Source of the DNA: Salinisphaeraceae bacterium
Lineage (GTDB): Bacteria > Pseudomonadota > Gammaproteobacteria > Nevskiales > Salinisphaeraceae
Length of the DNA: 60,520 bases
Reading direction: 5' to 3'
NCBI GenBank assembly: GCA_002683405.1
Contig: NYTH01000049.1
Location: 1-60,520, forward strand
Shown: in pieces, positions 34,962 through 44,541 of the stretch
How positions within the stretch are numbered: position 1 is the stretch's first letter
Layout of the letters: each line of letters begins with the position of its first letter
Notes under the pieces: model-generated
Told to the model about the DNA's origin: nothing
Seen by the model: only the letters and a program-made list of their open reading frames with translations
The model's database searches: none
Position numbers and translations under genes: made by a program

Positions 34962-35410
34962 CTCGCGGGGTCAAGGCCGATCAGCAGCCTGCTCGAAGTC
35001 CTCCACTACAGCCCCCTCGGATTGCCGAATCCGGCCCATGCGGGAACAGACCGACTCGTCGTCATGCCGTATGTCTGCAATAGCAAGTGACCATTCGTTG
35101 GTAGCGCTTCGCCTCACCCTTCCCTCGCTTCGGCGACCGCATCACGATTCCGCCACGGCATTCATCCGGCGGTTATCGCGAAGGCTCATCCCTGGCTTAA
35201 CCCCGCTTGGGTGACATTTCAGTGGTCTCACGCGGTCATTGCGTTGGAATCTTTAATTCCATTGAATGACGGTGTGACCAGGGACCTCAGGTCCTGTCCG
35301 GTTCAAGTACAGATCAGGCCGGACCTTGATCCAGGCAAACCAGTATTTCTACCTCGCCGGCTTGATCGCTATCGTGCAAATGCATTGCACAACCCAAACA
35401 GGAGCGAGCC
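34962..35410. other. gene-free stretch with structured dodecin leader
   Basis: No coding region recognised. Close to dodecin are GGACCT (35283), AGGTCC (35289), GTCCGG (35296) and CCGGACCT (35319), which can pair in three mutually exclusive ways in RNA. Further upstream is GGAAT/ATTCC near 35245. AGGAGC before 35411 is the ribosome site. Confidence 0.4.
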
Positions 35411-35617
35411 ATGGCGACTTACGCCAAAACCATCGAGATGAGCGCAGAGTCCCCCAACAATTTTGACGACGCGATAGAGGCCGGCGTCCAGCGGGCGAAC
35501 GATACAATCGAGCATATCAGCAACGTCTGGGTGAAAGATCAGGAGGTTATCGTCGAAAACGGCACCATGACGGGCTACCGGGCCCACCTCAAAGTCACCT
35601 TTCAAACCAAGGACTGA
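35411..35617 (+). CDS. dodecin flavin-binding protein
   Basis: 68 residues, the normal dodecin length. The single alpha-beta-beta-beta fold is visible: YAKTIEMSAESPNNFDDAIEAGV, a Trp in SNVWVKDQEVIV (the residue that stacks on flavin in bacterial dodecins), then YRAHLKVTFQ. Dodecins assemble as twelve-subunit spheres that store flavins or prevent their photochemistry. A short leader with competing hairpins lies upstream. Confidence 0.95.
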   Translation: MATYAKTIEMSAESPNNFDDAIEAGVQRANDTIEHISNVWVKDQEVIVENGTMTGYRAHLKVTFQTKD

Positions 35618-36099
35618 CTGAAGCGGCGAGCGGGATATTTCGGAGCCGGGACACTCGCCTGATCGCATCCTCGTGCGGGCTGAACGGCTTTAAAGTACGG
35701 CCGCGGGTGTCCGCGGGCTCCAGTTGACCGGCCGTGAAAATCCGGCTCACGCGCGGCCGGCCGCTGCAACCATCAGACCGGACAACGTTGGCTACTGCGT
35801 CCGCTCAGGGCGTGCGCTGAACGAACTATCTGCCCGAGCAACATGCCTCCCGACGTGGCCATATGTCCGAATGGTTCGGCATAAGCCTAAATACGCAGCG
35901 CCATTTCTCAGGATAGCCAGCAAAGTTTGTCGGCCGGATCAATCCCGAATACCAACAGTTAATAAGGCACCAAGGCGTTGTATTATTAGCGTTTAAAGAA
36001 CCTTGCCGCATGAAGCCCGGACGGTGCGCAAAGGCAAGCATCATGGATTGAAGGCCGCGCGCGCATCCGCCATGACCAGAATCAAGCTTCCCGCCTATC
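35618..36099. other. gene-free stretch before the sensor kinase
   Basis: No coding region recognised. It probably holds the promoter of the CheR-kinase gene; an AT-rich patch (TTAATAAGG, then TATTATTAGCG) at about 35957-35993 is the best candidate. No obvious ribosome site precedes the GTG at 36100. Confidence 0.4.
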
Positions 36100-39000
36100 G
36101 TGACTGAGCAGCCCCATGCAGATGAGGGGCGCAAGGCCGCCTCTGATGAGCGCCATCTCGACGAGGCGCTTCGCCTCGCCGGTGTTCATATTCAGGCTGA
36201 TTTCAGCGGCTACAAGCGATCAATGCTCTGGCGGCGCGTGCGTCGCAGGCTTTCGTTGGCGGGCCTGCCATCCATGGCCGATTACGTGGAACGGCTGATC
36301 GATGATGAAGCGGAGCTGGAGCGGCTCGCCCACGATCTGCTTATTTCCGTGACCCACTTTTTTCGGGATGACGGGCTGTTCAAGAAGGTTCGCGACGCTC
36401 TCGCGCCGAAGCTGTTCGAGCAAGTCGAGGCGTCCAGTCCCCTTAAAGTCTGGGTGCCTGGCTGTGCCAGTGGAGAGGAGGCCTACAGCCTCGCGATCAT
36501 GCTGGAAGAAGCCATGCTCGTGTCTGGGCGCAGTGTTCCCCTGCAGATTTTCGCGACCGACATCGATGAGCAGGCCCTGCGCATCGCACGCGCCGCGAAA
36601 TATCCCGACAAGATCAGAGACCATGTCAGTGCCCGGATTCTCGAGCGCTATTTCGAACGGGTCGCCTCGCATTTCCGGATCAATCGGGCCATCCGTGATC
36701 ATGTCGTATTTGCTCGTCAAAACGTATTGACCGATCCGCCTTATTCCAACCTGAACCTCATTTCATGTCGAAACCTGCTGATCTACCTCGATCAGAAGAC
36801 CCAGAACCAGGCGCTCGGCATATTTCACTTTGGTTTACGCAAGGATGGCTTCCTGCTGCTGGGCAGTTCGGAGACGGTGGGTGAAAATCGCGATCTGTTT
36901 CACCCGCTGGATACGGTTAATCGCATCTATGTGCGAGCCACTTCCTCGAGGCGGCCCGCAGGCTTCATACGGCTGGGTAGCGCCGGCCAAAACACATCGT
37001 CCAGAAACAATTCGCACGAACCTACGCCTACCACCAGAATGAGCAGCTCTACCGATCTCGACGCCACGCTGCGTCAACTCATGCTGAGCCAATATGTCAC
37101 GCCTTGCGCTGTCATCAACAGCGAGATGGACGTGCTTTGTACCTACGGTGACGTTAGCCGCTTCCTGTCGCTGCCCACCGGAATATCGCGCCTCAACCTC
37201 ATGAGCATGATTTCCGACAGCAGCACACGAAACAAGCTCCGCGTACAGATTCAGAATGCAAGCCGGACCAAAGCGCGCGCCACCGTCGACCCTCGTCCGG
37301 CCAAGGAGGCGACCGGAGCATCCAGTCCTTACCGAATGGACGTCGTGCCATTGACGGCCCCCCCGTCCGTGGAGGGACTATTCCTCGTGCTCTTCGAAAC
37401 GGTGACCGCCTCTGCCGGCAAGGTCGTCTTGCCACAAGGCGGGGATGATTCGCTGGAGGAGCAGCTGGCTGCGGAACTGGAGAGCGTTCACGAGGAACTC
37501 GGGGCCACCATCAAGGCTCTGGAAAGTTCCAACGAGGATCTTCGCAGCTCGAATGAAGAAATCACCTCGATGAATGAGGAGCTACAGTCCACCAACGAGG
37601 AGTTGGAGACATCGAAAGAGGAAATGCAGACGCTCAACGAGGAGCTGGCGACCGTCAACCAGGAACTAAACGCAAAGCTCGCGGAACTCGAAGCGGCCAA
37701 CGAAGATTTCGCAAATCTGTTCACCCTGATCGATGTCGCGGTGGTGTTCGTGGATCACGAGGCGCGTATCAAACGCTTCACGCCAGCCGCGACTCAACTG
37801 ATCAACTTGCGTCCCACCGACATCGGACGTCCGCTCAAGGACATCGCCCTCAATTTTCGTGACCCCGACCTGTTTGAAGCGCTACCAACGGTTATTTCGC
37901 GGGAATCGACGCATCGTGCTCAAATCGAATCGAGCGAAGGCATCAAGTACCTGCGGACTATTCTTCCGCATCGTTCCCTTGACGAGAGCGTCCATGGCGC
38001 CCTGATTCATTTCGAGGATATCTCCGAGCTAGAACATGCCGAAAACGCCGCCCGGCTGAGCGGCCGTCAGGTTCAACTGCTGACCGACTCGCTGCCCGCC
38101 TTGATTGTTTACCTGGATCAGCACAAGCATATTCGCTTTGCCAACAGCACAGCGGCGGCCTGGCTGGGGGATCAAATGCCCCGCCTCATCGGACAATCGT
38201 TCCCGGATGTACTGAGCCGGATTGCCGGTCGGGACATTTCGGCGCACTGCGATCAGGCTCTGGAGGGGGATGCCGTCAATCTTGAGGATACGCTCCGTGG
38301 GCGCGAGGGCGGCAAACGCCATGTTCAGATCACGTTGACCCCGGAGCTTTCAAAGACCACGTCTTTGCCTATCGGCATTCATGTTATCGCGTTCGACACC
38401 ACTGCAAGGCGCCAGGCCGAAACCCTCCGGGCCGAAAACGCCGCACGCTCCGCGCGGCTCGAGAAGGAAGTCTCGCTGGTGGAAATGGCCTCGTCGCTGG
38501 CGCATCAGCTTAATCAACCGCTCACGGCGCTAGGCGGTTACGCCGGCACGATCAACAATCTGGCGCAGAGAAAAGAAGACGCGACCATGCAACTCATGTC
38601 GGAGAAGATACTGAATCACGTCCGCCAGGCAGGCGAGGTGGTCAACAACCTTCGTACCTTCCTGAGTGACCGGAATCCAGTTTTCGAATATATCGAAATC
38701 GACAGCGTGATCCACAAGGTACTGGGACTGACAGAAGCGGCGCGGGAAAATCAGGACGTAAAGACAACGACTCGTCTCCAGTCTGGCCTGCCGGCTATTC
38801 AAGGCAACGCAGTACTGCTAGAACAACTTCTCCTGAATCTGATATCCAACGCAGTAGAGGCCATGCGCAATGCCGATCATCGCGTTCTCGAAATTGGCAC
38901 CCAGGCGGATGACAATGGACTCTTGCTGTGGGTCCGCGATTCCGGTCAGGGCATCGCCGAAAACCGTGTACCCAAGGCCTTCGAGGCGTTCACGACCACC

Positions 39001-39159
39001 AAGCCGGCCAGCCTTGGGCTGGGGCTGGCCATATGCCGTAGCGTCATGGAAGACCATGAAGGCCGCATAAGCCTGCAGTCGTCCGCTTCGCACGGCACGA
39101 CAGTGTCATGCTATTTCCCACTTCCGTCTCGCGCCACCAACACTAGCAATGACCCTTGA
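36100..39159 (+). CDS. CheR-PAS-histidine kinase hybrid sensor
   Basis: 1019 residues, GTG start. A CheR methyltransferase domain covers about 20-285 (GCASGEEAYSLAI near 121; NLISCRNLLIYLD near 220). A Glu/Asn-rich coiled coil with SSNEE and STNEELET repeats spans about 450-540. Two PAS-like domains follow (about 541-650 and 655-770), and a HisKA domain has phospho-His 802 in SLAHQLNQP. The ATPase has N-box NLISNAVEAM near 913 and VRDSGQGI near 946. Relatives are usually CheB-CheR-PAS-kinase fusions; here CheB is encoded separately. It is followed by a FixJ-type regulator and CheB in the same order and strand. Confidence 0.93.
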   Translation: MTEQPHADEGRKAASDERHLDEALRLAGVHIQADFSGYKRSMLWRRVRRRLSLAGLPSMADYVERLIDDEAELERLAHDLLISVTHFFRDDGLFKKVRDALAPKLFEQVEASSPLKVWVPGCASGEEAYSLAIMLEEAMLVSGRSVPLQIFATDIDEQALRIARAAKYPDKIRDHVSARILERYFERVASHFRINRAIRDHVVFARQNVLTDPPYSNLNLISCRNLLIYLDQKTQNQALGIFHFGLRKDGFLLLGSSETVGENRDLFHPLDTVNRIYVRATSSRRPAGFIRLGSAGQNTSSRNNSHEPTPTTRMSSSTDLDATLRQLMLSQYVTPCAVINSEMDVLCTYGDVSRFLSLPTGISRLNLMSMISDSSTRNKLRVQIQNASRTKARATVDPRPAKEATGASSPYRMDVVPLTAPPSVEGLFLVLFETVTASAGKVVLPQGGDDSLEEQLAAELESVHEELGATIKALESSNEDLRSSNEEITSMNEELQSTNEELETSKEEMQTLNEELATVNQELNAKLAELEAANEDFANLFTLIDVAVVFVDHEARIKRFTPAATQLINLRPTDIGRPLKDIALNFRDPDLFEALPTVISRESTHRAQIESSEGIKYLRTILPHRSLDESVHGALIHFEDISELEHAENAARLSGRQVQLLTDSLPALIVYLDQHKHIRFANSTAAAWLGDQMPRLIGQSFPDVLSRIAGRDISAHCDQALEGDAVNLEDTLRGREGGKRHVQITLTPELSKTTSLPIGIHVIAFDTTARRQAETLRAENAARSARLEKEVSLVEMASSLAHQLNQPLTALGGYAGTINNLAQRKEDATMQLMSEKILNHVRQAGEVVNNLRTFLSDRNPVFEYIEIDSVIHKVLGLTEAARENQDVKTTTRLQSGLPAIQGNAVLLEQLLLNLISNAVEAMRNADHRVLEIGTQADDNGLLLWVRDSGQGIAENRVPKAFEAFTTTKPASLGLGLAICRSVMEDHEGRISLQSSASHGTTVSCYFPLPSRATNTSNDP

Positions 39160-39173
39160 CCTACCCAGGGTCA
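39150..39173 (+). other. hairpin between kinase and regulator genes
   Basis: 7-bp arms TGACCCT/AGGGTCA with a 10-nt loop, overlapping the kinase stop codon. No T run follows, so it is more likely to tune relative expression or stability than to terminate. Confidence 0.45.
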
Positions 39174-39238
39174 CCCCTGTCACGCGGGGACGGAGATAAG
39201 GCGTACCTTGCCGGTAAATCCCCCCACCCGGATGGTGA

Positions 39239-39847
39239 ATGGCGACGACCTACGGAGTCGCGCACGTAGTCGACGATGAACCAGAAGTTCTCGAGTCCAT
39301 CAGACATTTGCTCATTGCAAACTGTATTGAATCGATCGGCTATTCTTCCGCCGAGGCGTTCCTCGAACAATTTGACGGGACCGGCCCGGGCTGCCTTATC
39401 ACGGACTTGCGCCTCCCGGGTATGGATGGGCTGCGTCTGATCGAACAAGTCCGACAGCGCTTCCCCGTGCTGCCCACCATCGTCATGACCGGTTACGGCG
39501 ATATCAACAAGGCTCGCTCGGCCATGAAGCGCCAGGCAATTGAATTTCTCCAGAAGCCGTTTAATCCTGCCGACCTCTGCAGCACCGCGCGCGCCGCGAT
39601 TGTGGCTTCGCGCCAGCTATCCAGGACCGCCCATCTATCTCCGGACACCCGCCTGTCGAAACTGCTTACTCCACGCGAATACCAGGTTTTCAACCTGATT
39701 GTAGACGGGTTCAACACCCATCAGATGTCCGAAGCACTTGGCATCAGCAACCGCACCGTCGAGAGCCATCGCGCCAACCTCAGGCACAAGCTGGGTGCGG
39801 AATCGGTCGCGGACCTGGTACTTTTTCACAGCTACTGCCGACACTAG
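39239..39847 (+). CDS. FixJ/NarL-type response regulator
   Basis: 202 residues. Receiver domain with phosphoacceptor Asp56 (CLITDLRLPGMDG), acidic pair DDE at 12-14 and Lys in LQKPF near 106. A LuxR-type HTH follows (LTPREYQVFNLIVDGFNTHQMSEALGISNRTVESH). It is probably the output partner of the upstream CheR-PAS kinase, whose HisKA sequence is of the FixL type. It ends in TAG, and the CheB gene continues in the same reading frame 30 bp later. Confidence 0.93.
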   Translation: MATTYGVAHVVDDEPEVLESIRHLLIANCIESIGYSSAEAFLEQFDGTGPGCLITDLRLPGMDGLRLIEQVRQRFPVLPTIVMTGYGDINKARSAMKRQAIEFLQKPFNPADLCSTARAAIVASRQLSRTAHLSPDTRLSKLLTPREYQVFNLIVDGFNTHQMSEALGISNRTVESHRANLRHKLGAESVADLVLFHSYCRH

Positions 39848-39877
39848 CCCTATTCAATCCATTGCAGAGGAATTTTT

Positions 39878-40945
39878 ATCGTCAACCGCTCCACTGATGA
39901 ACCGCCCGAGCAGGCGGCGGCCCTCGCGATCATTGGCGGCTCCGCGGGCGCCCTGCCCGCAGCCAGACAGATCACCCGACATCTGCGCCCCGGCATGGGT
40001 CTCGCCGTCGTCATCATCGCTCATCTGAGCAGTCGATCCTCGAGCACACTCGATAAGTACGTCAGTCGTGACAGTGGTCTCCCGGCAGCTTTTGCCACAG
40101 ATGGCCAAACACTCGAGGCGGACCATATTTATATTGCGCCGCCCGATCTGCATCTGCTTTTCGATGCGGGTCGCATCCGCTTGAATAGCGGCCCTCGAAT
40201 CAATTACTCGCGCCCCTCTATCGACGTTGCCATGCGATCAGGGGCCGTGCACTTCGGTCCTAGGACAGTGGGCATCCTGCTTAGCGGCATGCTCGATGAC
40301 GGGGCGGCGGGCGTTGAATCCATCCAGGCCTGCGGGGGGAAGACGATCATTCAGGACCCCGAGGAAGCGCCCTATCCAGCCATGCCGCTGAGCGCCATCA
40401 ATGCGATCACCCCGGATCACGTGGCCGACGTGGAAAACATTGGAGCGCTGCTTCTCGAGATTGTGGAGGCCTTCCCGGCTGGCCCGATTACGGTTGATGT
40501 GCCGCAGGCTCTCCAACTGGAGGCGGCACTGGACAGAACCCTCGAGAATGCCCAGAGCAGGCTTGATCAACTGGGCGCGCGGACAAGCTTGGCCTGCCCG
40601 GATTGCGGCGGGCCCCTTTGGGAAATTCCCCGGGATGGCGAAAACGGCTACCGCTGCCATATCGGGCATGCCTACAGCGCTTCGCGGCTTCTCGAAAGCC
40701 AGTGGGATGAGATCGAGAAATCCCTCTGGGTGGCTCTGCGGTCGCTCGAGGAGAAATCCCGCCTTCTGCAGAGGCTTGCAAAGGAAGAAGCCAGCCGCCG
40801 ACCCAACTCACCCCTGACCTCGTTCGAGACCAAAGCCCGGGAAGCCGAAGCGCACACGCAGCAGCTGCGCACACTGTTGTCAAAGATGGTTTTCGAGCCT
40901 GGGCAGGAGGCGGAGCCGCCTGTCCAGTCGCCCGAGTCCACCTGA
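39878..40945 (+). CDS. cheB: CheB-type methylesterase, apparently with an AUC start
   Basis: 355 residues if started at ATC 39878, which lies 7 bp after AGAGG. No ATG, GTG or TTG occurs in frame between the preceding stop at 39847 and ATG 39995. Starting at 39995 would remove the catalytic Ser in IIGGSAGA. Other catalytic parts are AHLSS and LSGMLDDGAAG. The C-terminal half has a zinc-ribbon-like CPDCGG, then YRCHIGHAYS, and a helical tail. It removes methyl groups added by CheR and probably acts on or beside the CheR-kinase, as in non-chemotaxis CheB proteins (inference). Confidence 0.8.
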   Translation: MVNRSTDEPPEQAAALAIIGGSAGALPAARQITRHLRPGMGLAVVIIAHLSSRSSSTLDKYVSRDSGLPAAFATDGQTLEADHIYIAPPDLHLLFDAGRIRLNSGPRINYSRPSIDVAMRSGAVHFGPRTVGILLSGMLDDGAAGVESIQACGGKTIIQDPEEAPYPAMPLSAINAITPDHVADVENIGALLLEIVEAFPAGPITVDVPQALQLEAALDRTLENAQSRLDQLGARTSLACPDCGGPLWEIPRDGENGYRCHIGHAYSASRLLESQWDEIEKSLWVALRSLEEKSRLLQRLAKEEASRRPNSPLTSFETKAREAEAHTQQLRTLLSKMVFEPGQEAEPPVQSPEST

Positions 40946-40970
40946 TTGCAGGCGCAGGCCGCTTTAATGC

Positions 40971-41174
40971 TCAGTGATCTGCGCAATGATCGCAGCAGAA
41001 CACTCGATTATTCTTCTCGGTGCCGTGCCCGACTATTCGACAGCCGCAGGCCTCACACACTGGCGCCATCATGTGAATGGCGCATTCAAAACTGTCGAAG
41101 GTGTGCGTCTGTCCATCCTGGGTGACGGTGAAGGCGCGGTGGTATTCATTGCCACAGCAATCACATTGGGCCAT
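40971..41174 (-). CDS. prokaryotic metallothionein-like protein
   Basis: 67 residues with nine Cys and several His: CDCCGNEYH, SFECAIH, CEACGCRIVGHG and FCCDHCADH. The pattern matches the family annotated as prokaryotic metallothionein (PF02069-related), which could bind zinc or other thiophilic metals, although it also resembles a double zinc ribbon. It is preceded by a good AGGAGG-like sequence (CAGGAGGTACTGAAA) and is convergent with cheB, 25 bp away. Confidence 0.8.
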   Translation of the reverse strand: MAQCDCCGNEYHRAFTVTQDGQTHTFDSFECAIHMMAPVCEACGCRIVGHGTEKNNRVFCCDHCADH

Positions 41175-41306
41175 TTTCAGTACCTCCTGAAGGGTATCGA
41201 ATCAAAAGCCGCCGTATTCGGCAGCAGCGCTTCACCCAGCGGGGCTGTACCCAACCGCACCCGGCGTGAAGGCTGGCTTTCCCGCACTGGCGCATCATGC
41301 AGAGCG

Positions 41307-42296
41307 CTAAAGCGTTGACCCGGCACCGCGCTGGGTCATTAACCGCTCGGCGTGCAGTGCGATCGCGGTGTCCTGAACACCCACGCCAGTGAGATCGCAA
41401 TAGGTAAACTCTTGCCGGCTTTCTCTCCCGGCTGCTTTTCCCACGAGAATGTCACCGAGTTCGAGCGCCCCGGCAGGGTCGAACCCACCATGCTGCACGG
41501 CGGCCCTGAGTTCACCCCGAGCCAGACACTGATGCCGGGCATCGCAAATGAATCTGTCGGCTGCAGCAGCCGCTGCAGCGTCAATCTCCTGCTTGTGTGG
41601 CGCGTCACTTCCCATGGCGGTGATGTGCAGTTCCGGGTGGATCATGTCTGCCTTCAGCAACGGCAGGCGCGAAGGCGTGGTCGTCACGACAACTTGCGAT
41701 CGCGCCACGGCCTGCTTGGCCGGGGCGGGATCTGCCTCTACGCCCGTCAACCGCCCCAGATCGTGGGCGCAGACGGCTGCCTTGTCCGAGTCTCGCGCCA
41801 CCACGAAAACCTGTCGAAACTGTCTGACCAGTTGCAGCGCCTGAATCTGCCAGCGCGCCTGTGAGCCGGCCCCGAAAACCGTAACCGCATCCACTCTCTC
41901 TGGCGCCAGGTGGCGCGCGGCCAGAGCACCGGCCAGCGCCGTCCTCAGACTCGTGAGATAGCCCTCATCGAGCAATAGACATCGCGGCTCGCCGGTAGCG
42001 CCGTCCACCACGACCATAAGCCCGCTTGCGCTCGGCCGACCATGCCTGGGGTTATCGTAAAACCGCGTGGAAAGCTTCACTGCGAATCCACTGAGCCCCT
42101 CGATGTAAGCCGCTTTCACATCGGCCGCGGCGTTCAGGTGATCGAGCTCCAGACCGAGTATGTCCGGCAGGCGTGCTTTGCCCTCGGCGAGTGCGATAAA
42201 GCCATCGCCGATGGTCGCCAGCGAACTTTGGTTCATGGCGACGTGTTCTGTCAGTTCCGATTGGCGTGCGATCAACATATCTACCGACTGAGCCAC
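41307..42296 (-). CDS. eutC: ornithine cyclodeaminase/mu-crystallin family, EutC-like
   Basis: 329 residues. NAD-binding Rossmann fold with VFGAGSQARWQIQAL near 142 and substrate-side residues KAAYIEGLSGFAVKLSTRFYDNP near 60-83, typical of EutC in ectoine catabolism. EutC proteins are thought to process hydroxyectoine or 2,4-diaminobutyrate intermediates; the exact reaction is unsettled in the literature as I know it. Other ectoine genes lie at 44.5, 52.2, 53.5 and 54.7 kb. It could also be an ornithine or alanine dehydrogenase-type enzyme. Confidence 0.75.
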   Translation of the reverse strand: MAQSVDMLIARQSELTEHVAMNQSSLATIGDGFIALAEGKARLPDILGLELDHLNAAADVKAAYIEGLSGFAVKLSTRFYDNPRHGRPSASGLMVVVDGATGEPRCLLLDEGYLTSLRTALAGALAARHLAPERVDAVTVFGAGSQARWQIQALQLVRQFRQVFVVARDSDKAAVCAHDLGRLTGVEADPAPAKQAVARSQVVVTTTPSRLPLLKADMIHPELHITAMGSDAPHKQEIDAAAAAAADRFICDARHQCLARGELRAAVQHGGFDPAGALELGDILVGKAAGRESRQEFTYCDLTGVGVQDTAIALHAERLMTQRGAGSTL

Positions 42297-42536
42297 TCAT
42301 GATGCAAGAATCAGACAGTTCCGCGTGGCCAAGGCCTATGCCGGACACGCGTCATTCATTCATAACACTAGGTCGAACGCCCGCAGCGGCGAATAGGTGT
42401 TGTTGCCCACCCATATCGGCACAAGCCTTGAGGTAGCTACGGGAAACTGGGCATACCCTGACCACTCTCCCCGCAGTAGTGTCGAAGTTGAATCGGCAAG
42501 GCAACGGCAGGCAAATCGCTTGCAGGGAAGTGCAAG

Positions 42537-43760
42537 ATGCTCGAAAAGAAGATGTGTCGGTTACTCGAGTCCTATATAAAAACCGGCACCCTGCAACTGA
42601 GCTTCCCGGACGGCGAAACCCAGAGCATTGGTCAGGGCGAGCCCCATGCCCACATGCTTCTTGAGAACCCCGCAGCATTGCCGCGGATGGCCCGCAATCC
42701 TGATATCAGTATTGGCGAAGCTTACGTGGCGGGTGACTGGCGGCCGGGCGCAGGTGGACTCGAGAAACTATTCGAGCTGTATTACGCCAATGACCGACCC
42801 AGCAGCCCTAGGGGGTTGCGCGCGATGGCGCGGCGAATGAAGGGATTGCTCCAGGAGTTGAACAACAAGACCGAGGCACAGCGGAATATAGCGCGTCACT
42901 ATGACCTTGATATCGACCTTTTTCGCCGCTTTCTTGATCGCAACCTTCATTATTCCTGCGGGTATTTCGAGGCGCCGAATGTCACGCTTGAAGAAGCTCA
43001 GGTGGCCAAATGCAGGCATATCGCTGGCAAGCTCCTGCTCAAGCGAGGGGATCGGGTCTTGGACATCGGTAGCGGCTGGGGCAGCCTGGGCATTTATCTC
43101 GCGCAGGAATTCGCTGTCGAGGTGGTTGGACTCACGCTCTCCGAAGAGCAGTTCAAGGCTTCAAACGCGCGAGCGGTACAGGCGGGCGTAGAAGCCAGGG
43201 CGCAATTTCACTTGCAGGATTACAGAGCCCACCGCGGCACTTACGATGCGGTGGTCAGCGTCGGCATGTTCGAGCATGTGGGGCGTCCGCAATATCAGAC
43301 TTTTTTCGATCATCTCGATCACCTTCTCAAGCCGACCGGTCGAGCACTCATACACACGATTGGCCGAAGCAGCCCACCGTGCGATAGCCAGGGCTGGATG
43401 CAGCGTTATATTTTTCCGGGCGGCTATGTCCCGGCGTTATCAGAAGTGGCACAGCGAATCGAGAAGACCGGCCTGCAAATGTCGGACCTTGAAATCTGGC
43501 GCGTGCATTACGCCGAAACCCTGCGCCACTGGAATCAGCGGTTTCAAAGTCATCGAGGCGATATTGCCGCCAGGCTGGGCGAGCAGTTCTGCCGAATGTG
43601 GGAGTTCTACCTGGTGGGCTCGGCGGCGGTTTTCCGCTGGGGCGATCTGGTTGTCTTCCATCTGCAAATCGCAAAACGCAACGACACCGTACCGCTCACC
43701 CGCAACTATCTCTACGATCCCGCTGCCAACTTCGATCAGCGCTTCGCGGCACTGCCCTAG
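42537..43760 (+). CDS. cfa: cyclopropane-fatty-acyl-phospholipid synthase
   Basis: 407 residues after CAGGGAAG. The N-terminal lipid-binding part (MLENPAALPRMARNPDISIGEAYVAGDW-type segment) is followed by a SAM methyltransferase domain with VLDIGSGWGSLGIYLA near 172-187, GLTLSEEQ, and the C-terminal YIFPGGYVPALSE. It adds a methylene bridge to membrane unsaturated fatty acids from S-adenosylmethionine, a known stationary-phase, acid and osmotic stress response. It belongs to the stress gene group. An in-frame ATG at 42552 is a second possible start. Confidence 0.95.
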   Translation: MLEKKMCRLLESYIKTGTLQLSFPDGETQSIGQGEPHAHMLLENPAALPRMARNPDISIGEAYVAGDWRPGAGGLEKLFELYYANDRPSSPRGLRAMARRMKGLLQELNNKTEAQRNIARHYDLDIDLFRRFLDRNLHYSCGYFEAPNVTLEEAQVAKCRHIAGKLLLKRGDRVLDIGSGWGSLGIYLAQEFAVEVVGLTLSEEQFKASNARAVQAGVEARAQFHLQDYRAHRGTYDAVVSVGMFEHVGRPQYQTFFDHLDHLLKPTGRALIHTIGRSSPPCDSQGWMQRYIFPGGYVPALSEVAQRIEKTGLQMSDLEIWRVHYAETLRHWNQRFQSHRGDIAARLGEQFCRMWEFYLVGSAAVFRWGDLVVFHLQIAKRNDTVPLTRNYLYDPAANFDQRFAALP

Positions 43761-43889
43761 CTCAGGGCGGCGATGATCCGCGTGTGTTCTCGACGGCCTC
43801 TAAACCGTTCACAAACGGTGGCAGCTGAGTGGCATACGCGGGAATATCGGGTCGCGGTCTTGCACGCCCTTGATTGAAAAGGGTCAGAG

Positions 43890-44129
43890 CTACATCAGCT
43901 TGACACCGGCGCTTTCGAGATCCTCCAGCATCCATTCGTAGGATGTTCGATCATCGTAAACGCCAATCTTCAAGCTCTGGCTGGCCTCAAGCGAATCGAA
44001 GCGGCTGCCCTCGAGCGGCACAAGAGCCAGAATCGACCCCGACAAGTAAAGCGCGTGAGCCTCGGGCGATTTTCTAAGGCGGGAGAAATACGCGTGGACC
44101 GTACTCAGTCTAAGTTGGGGTTCAGACAT
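43890..44129 (-). CDS. hypothetical small protein
   Basis: 79 residues after TAGGAGCCCC. Contains LSTVHAYFSRLRKSPEAHALYLSGSILALVPL and ends in WMLEDLESAGVKL. Probably a soluble alpha-beta protein. I recognise no family. It lies between cfa and ectB, with no close partner. Confidence 0.55.
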   Translation of the reverse strand: MSEPQLRLSTVHAYFSRLRKSPEAHALYLSGSILALVPLEGSRFDSLEASQSLKIGVYDDRTSYEWMLEDLESAGVKLM

Positions 44130-44541
44130 GGCTGGGGCTCCTATTTTGGCGTCCTGTCAGCATGACGCGGCGTTCAAAAGTTCTTGGTCCCCTGGGCCGG
44201 CGACTGCGCCGACCGTCAACAAAAGCTTAACAAAAAGCAGCCTCCCCGAAATCCCCACCTAGTACTTTCACGGACGCCGGAATGTCAGCCGAACCCGACG
44301 GTGCCAAGATGGCCGGATTTGCTCTGCGACAGGCAGCCTTTCAGCCTGCACGCCGTCCTCGGCTCCCTACACTGCCGTCGGTTTGGCTCGGGGGTCTCAC
44401 TCCAAGTGTCGCAAGCGAGCCCAGAGCGTGGCGATGTCGAAAACGGTCCCCGGCGCGTAAGCGGGGAAGAACGGCCGCGTGCACGCTATTCCGAATCGCG
44501 AAGGATACCCGCCGCCCAAGTAAGCGGCGCAACCCGATGAT
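44130..44541. other. gene-free stretch
   Basis: No gene recognised. The overlapping plus-strand frames (44184-44540 and 44282-44563) are Arg/Ser/Pro-rich shadows without family features. Confidence 0.4.

Noticed and set aside
35283-35326. FMN riboswitch before dodecin
   Set aside because: The conserved FMN riboswitch core sequences are not present; only short competing stems are.
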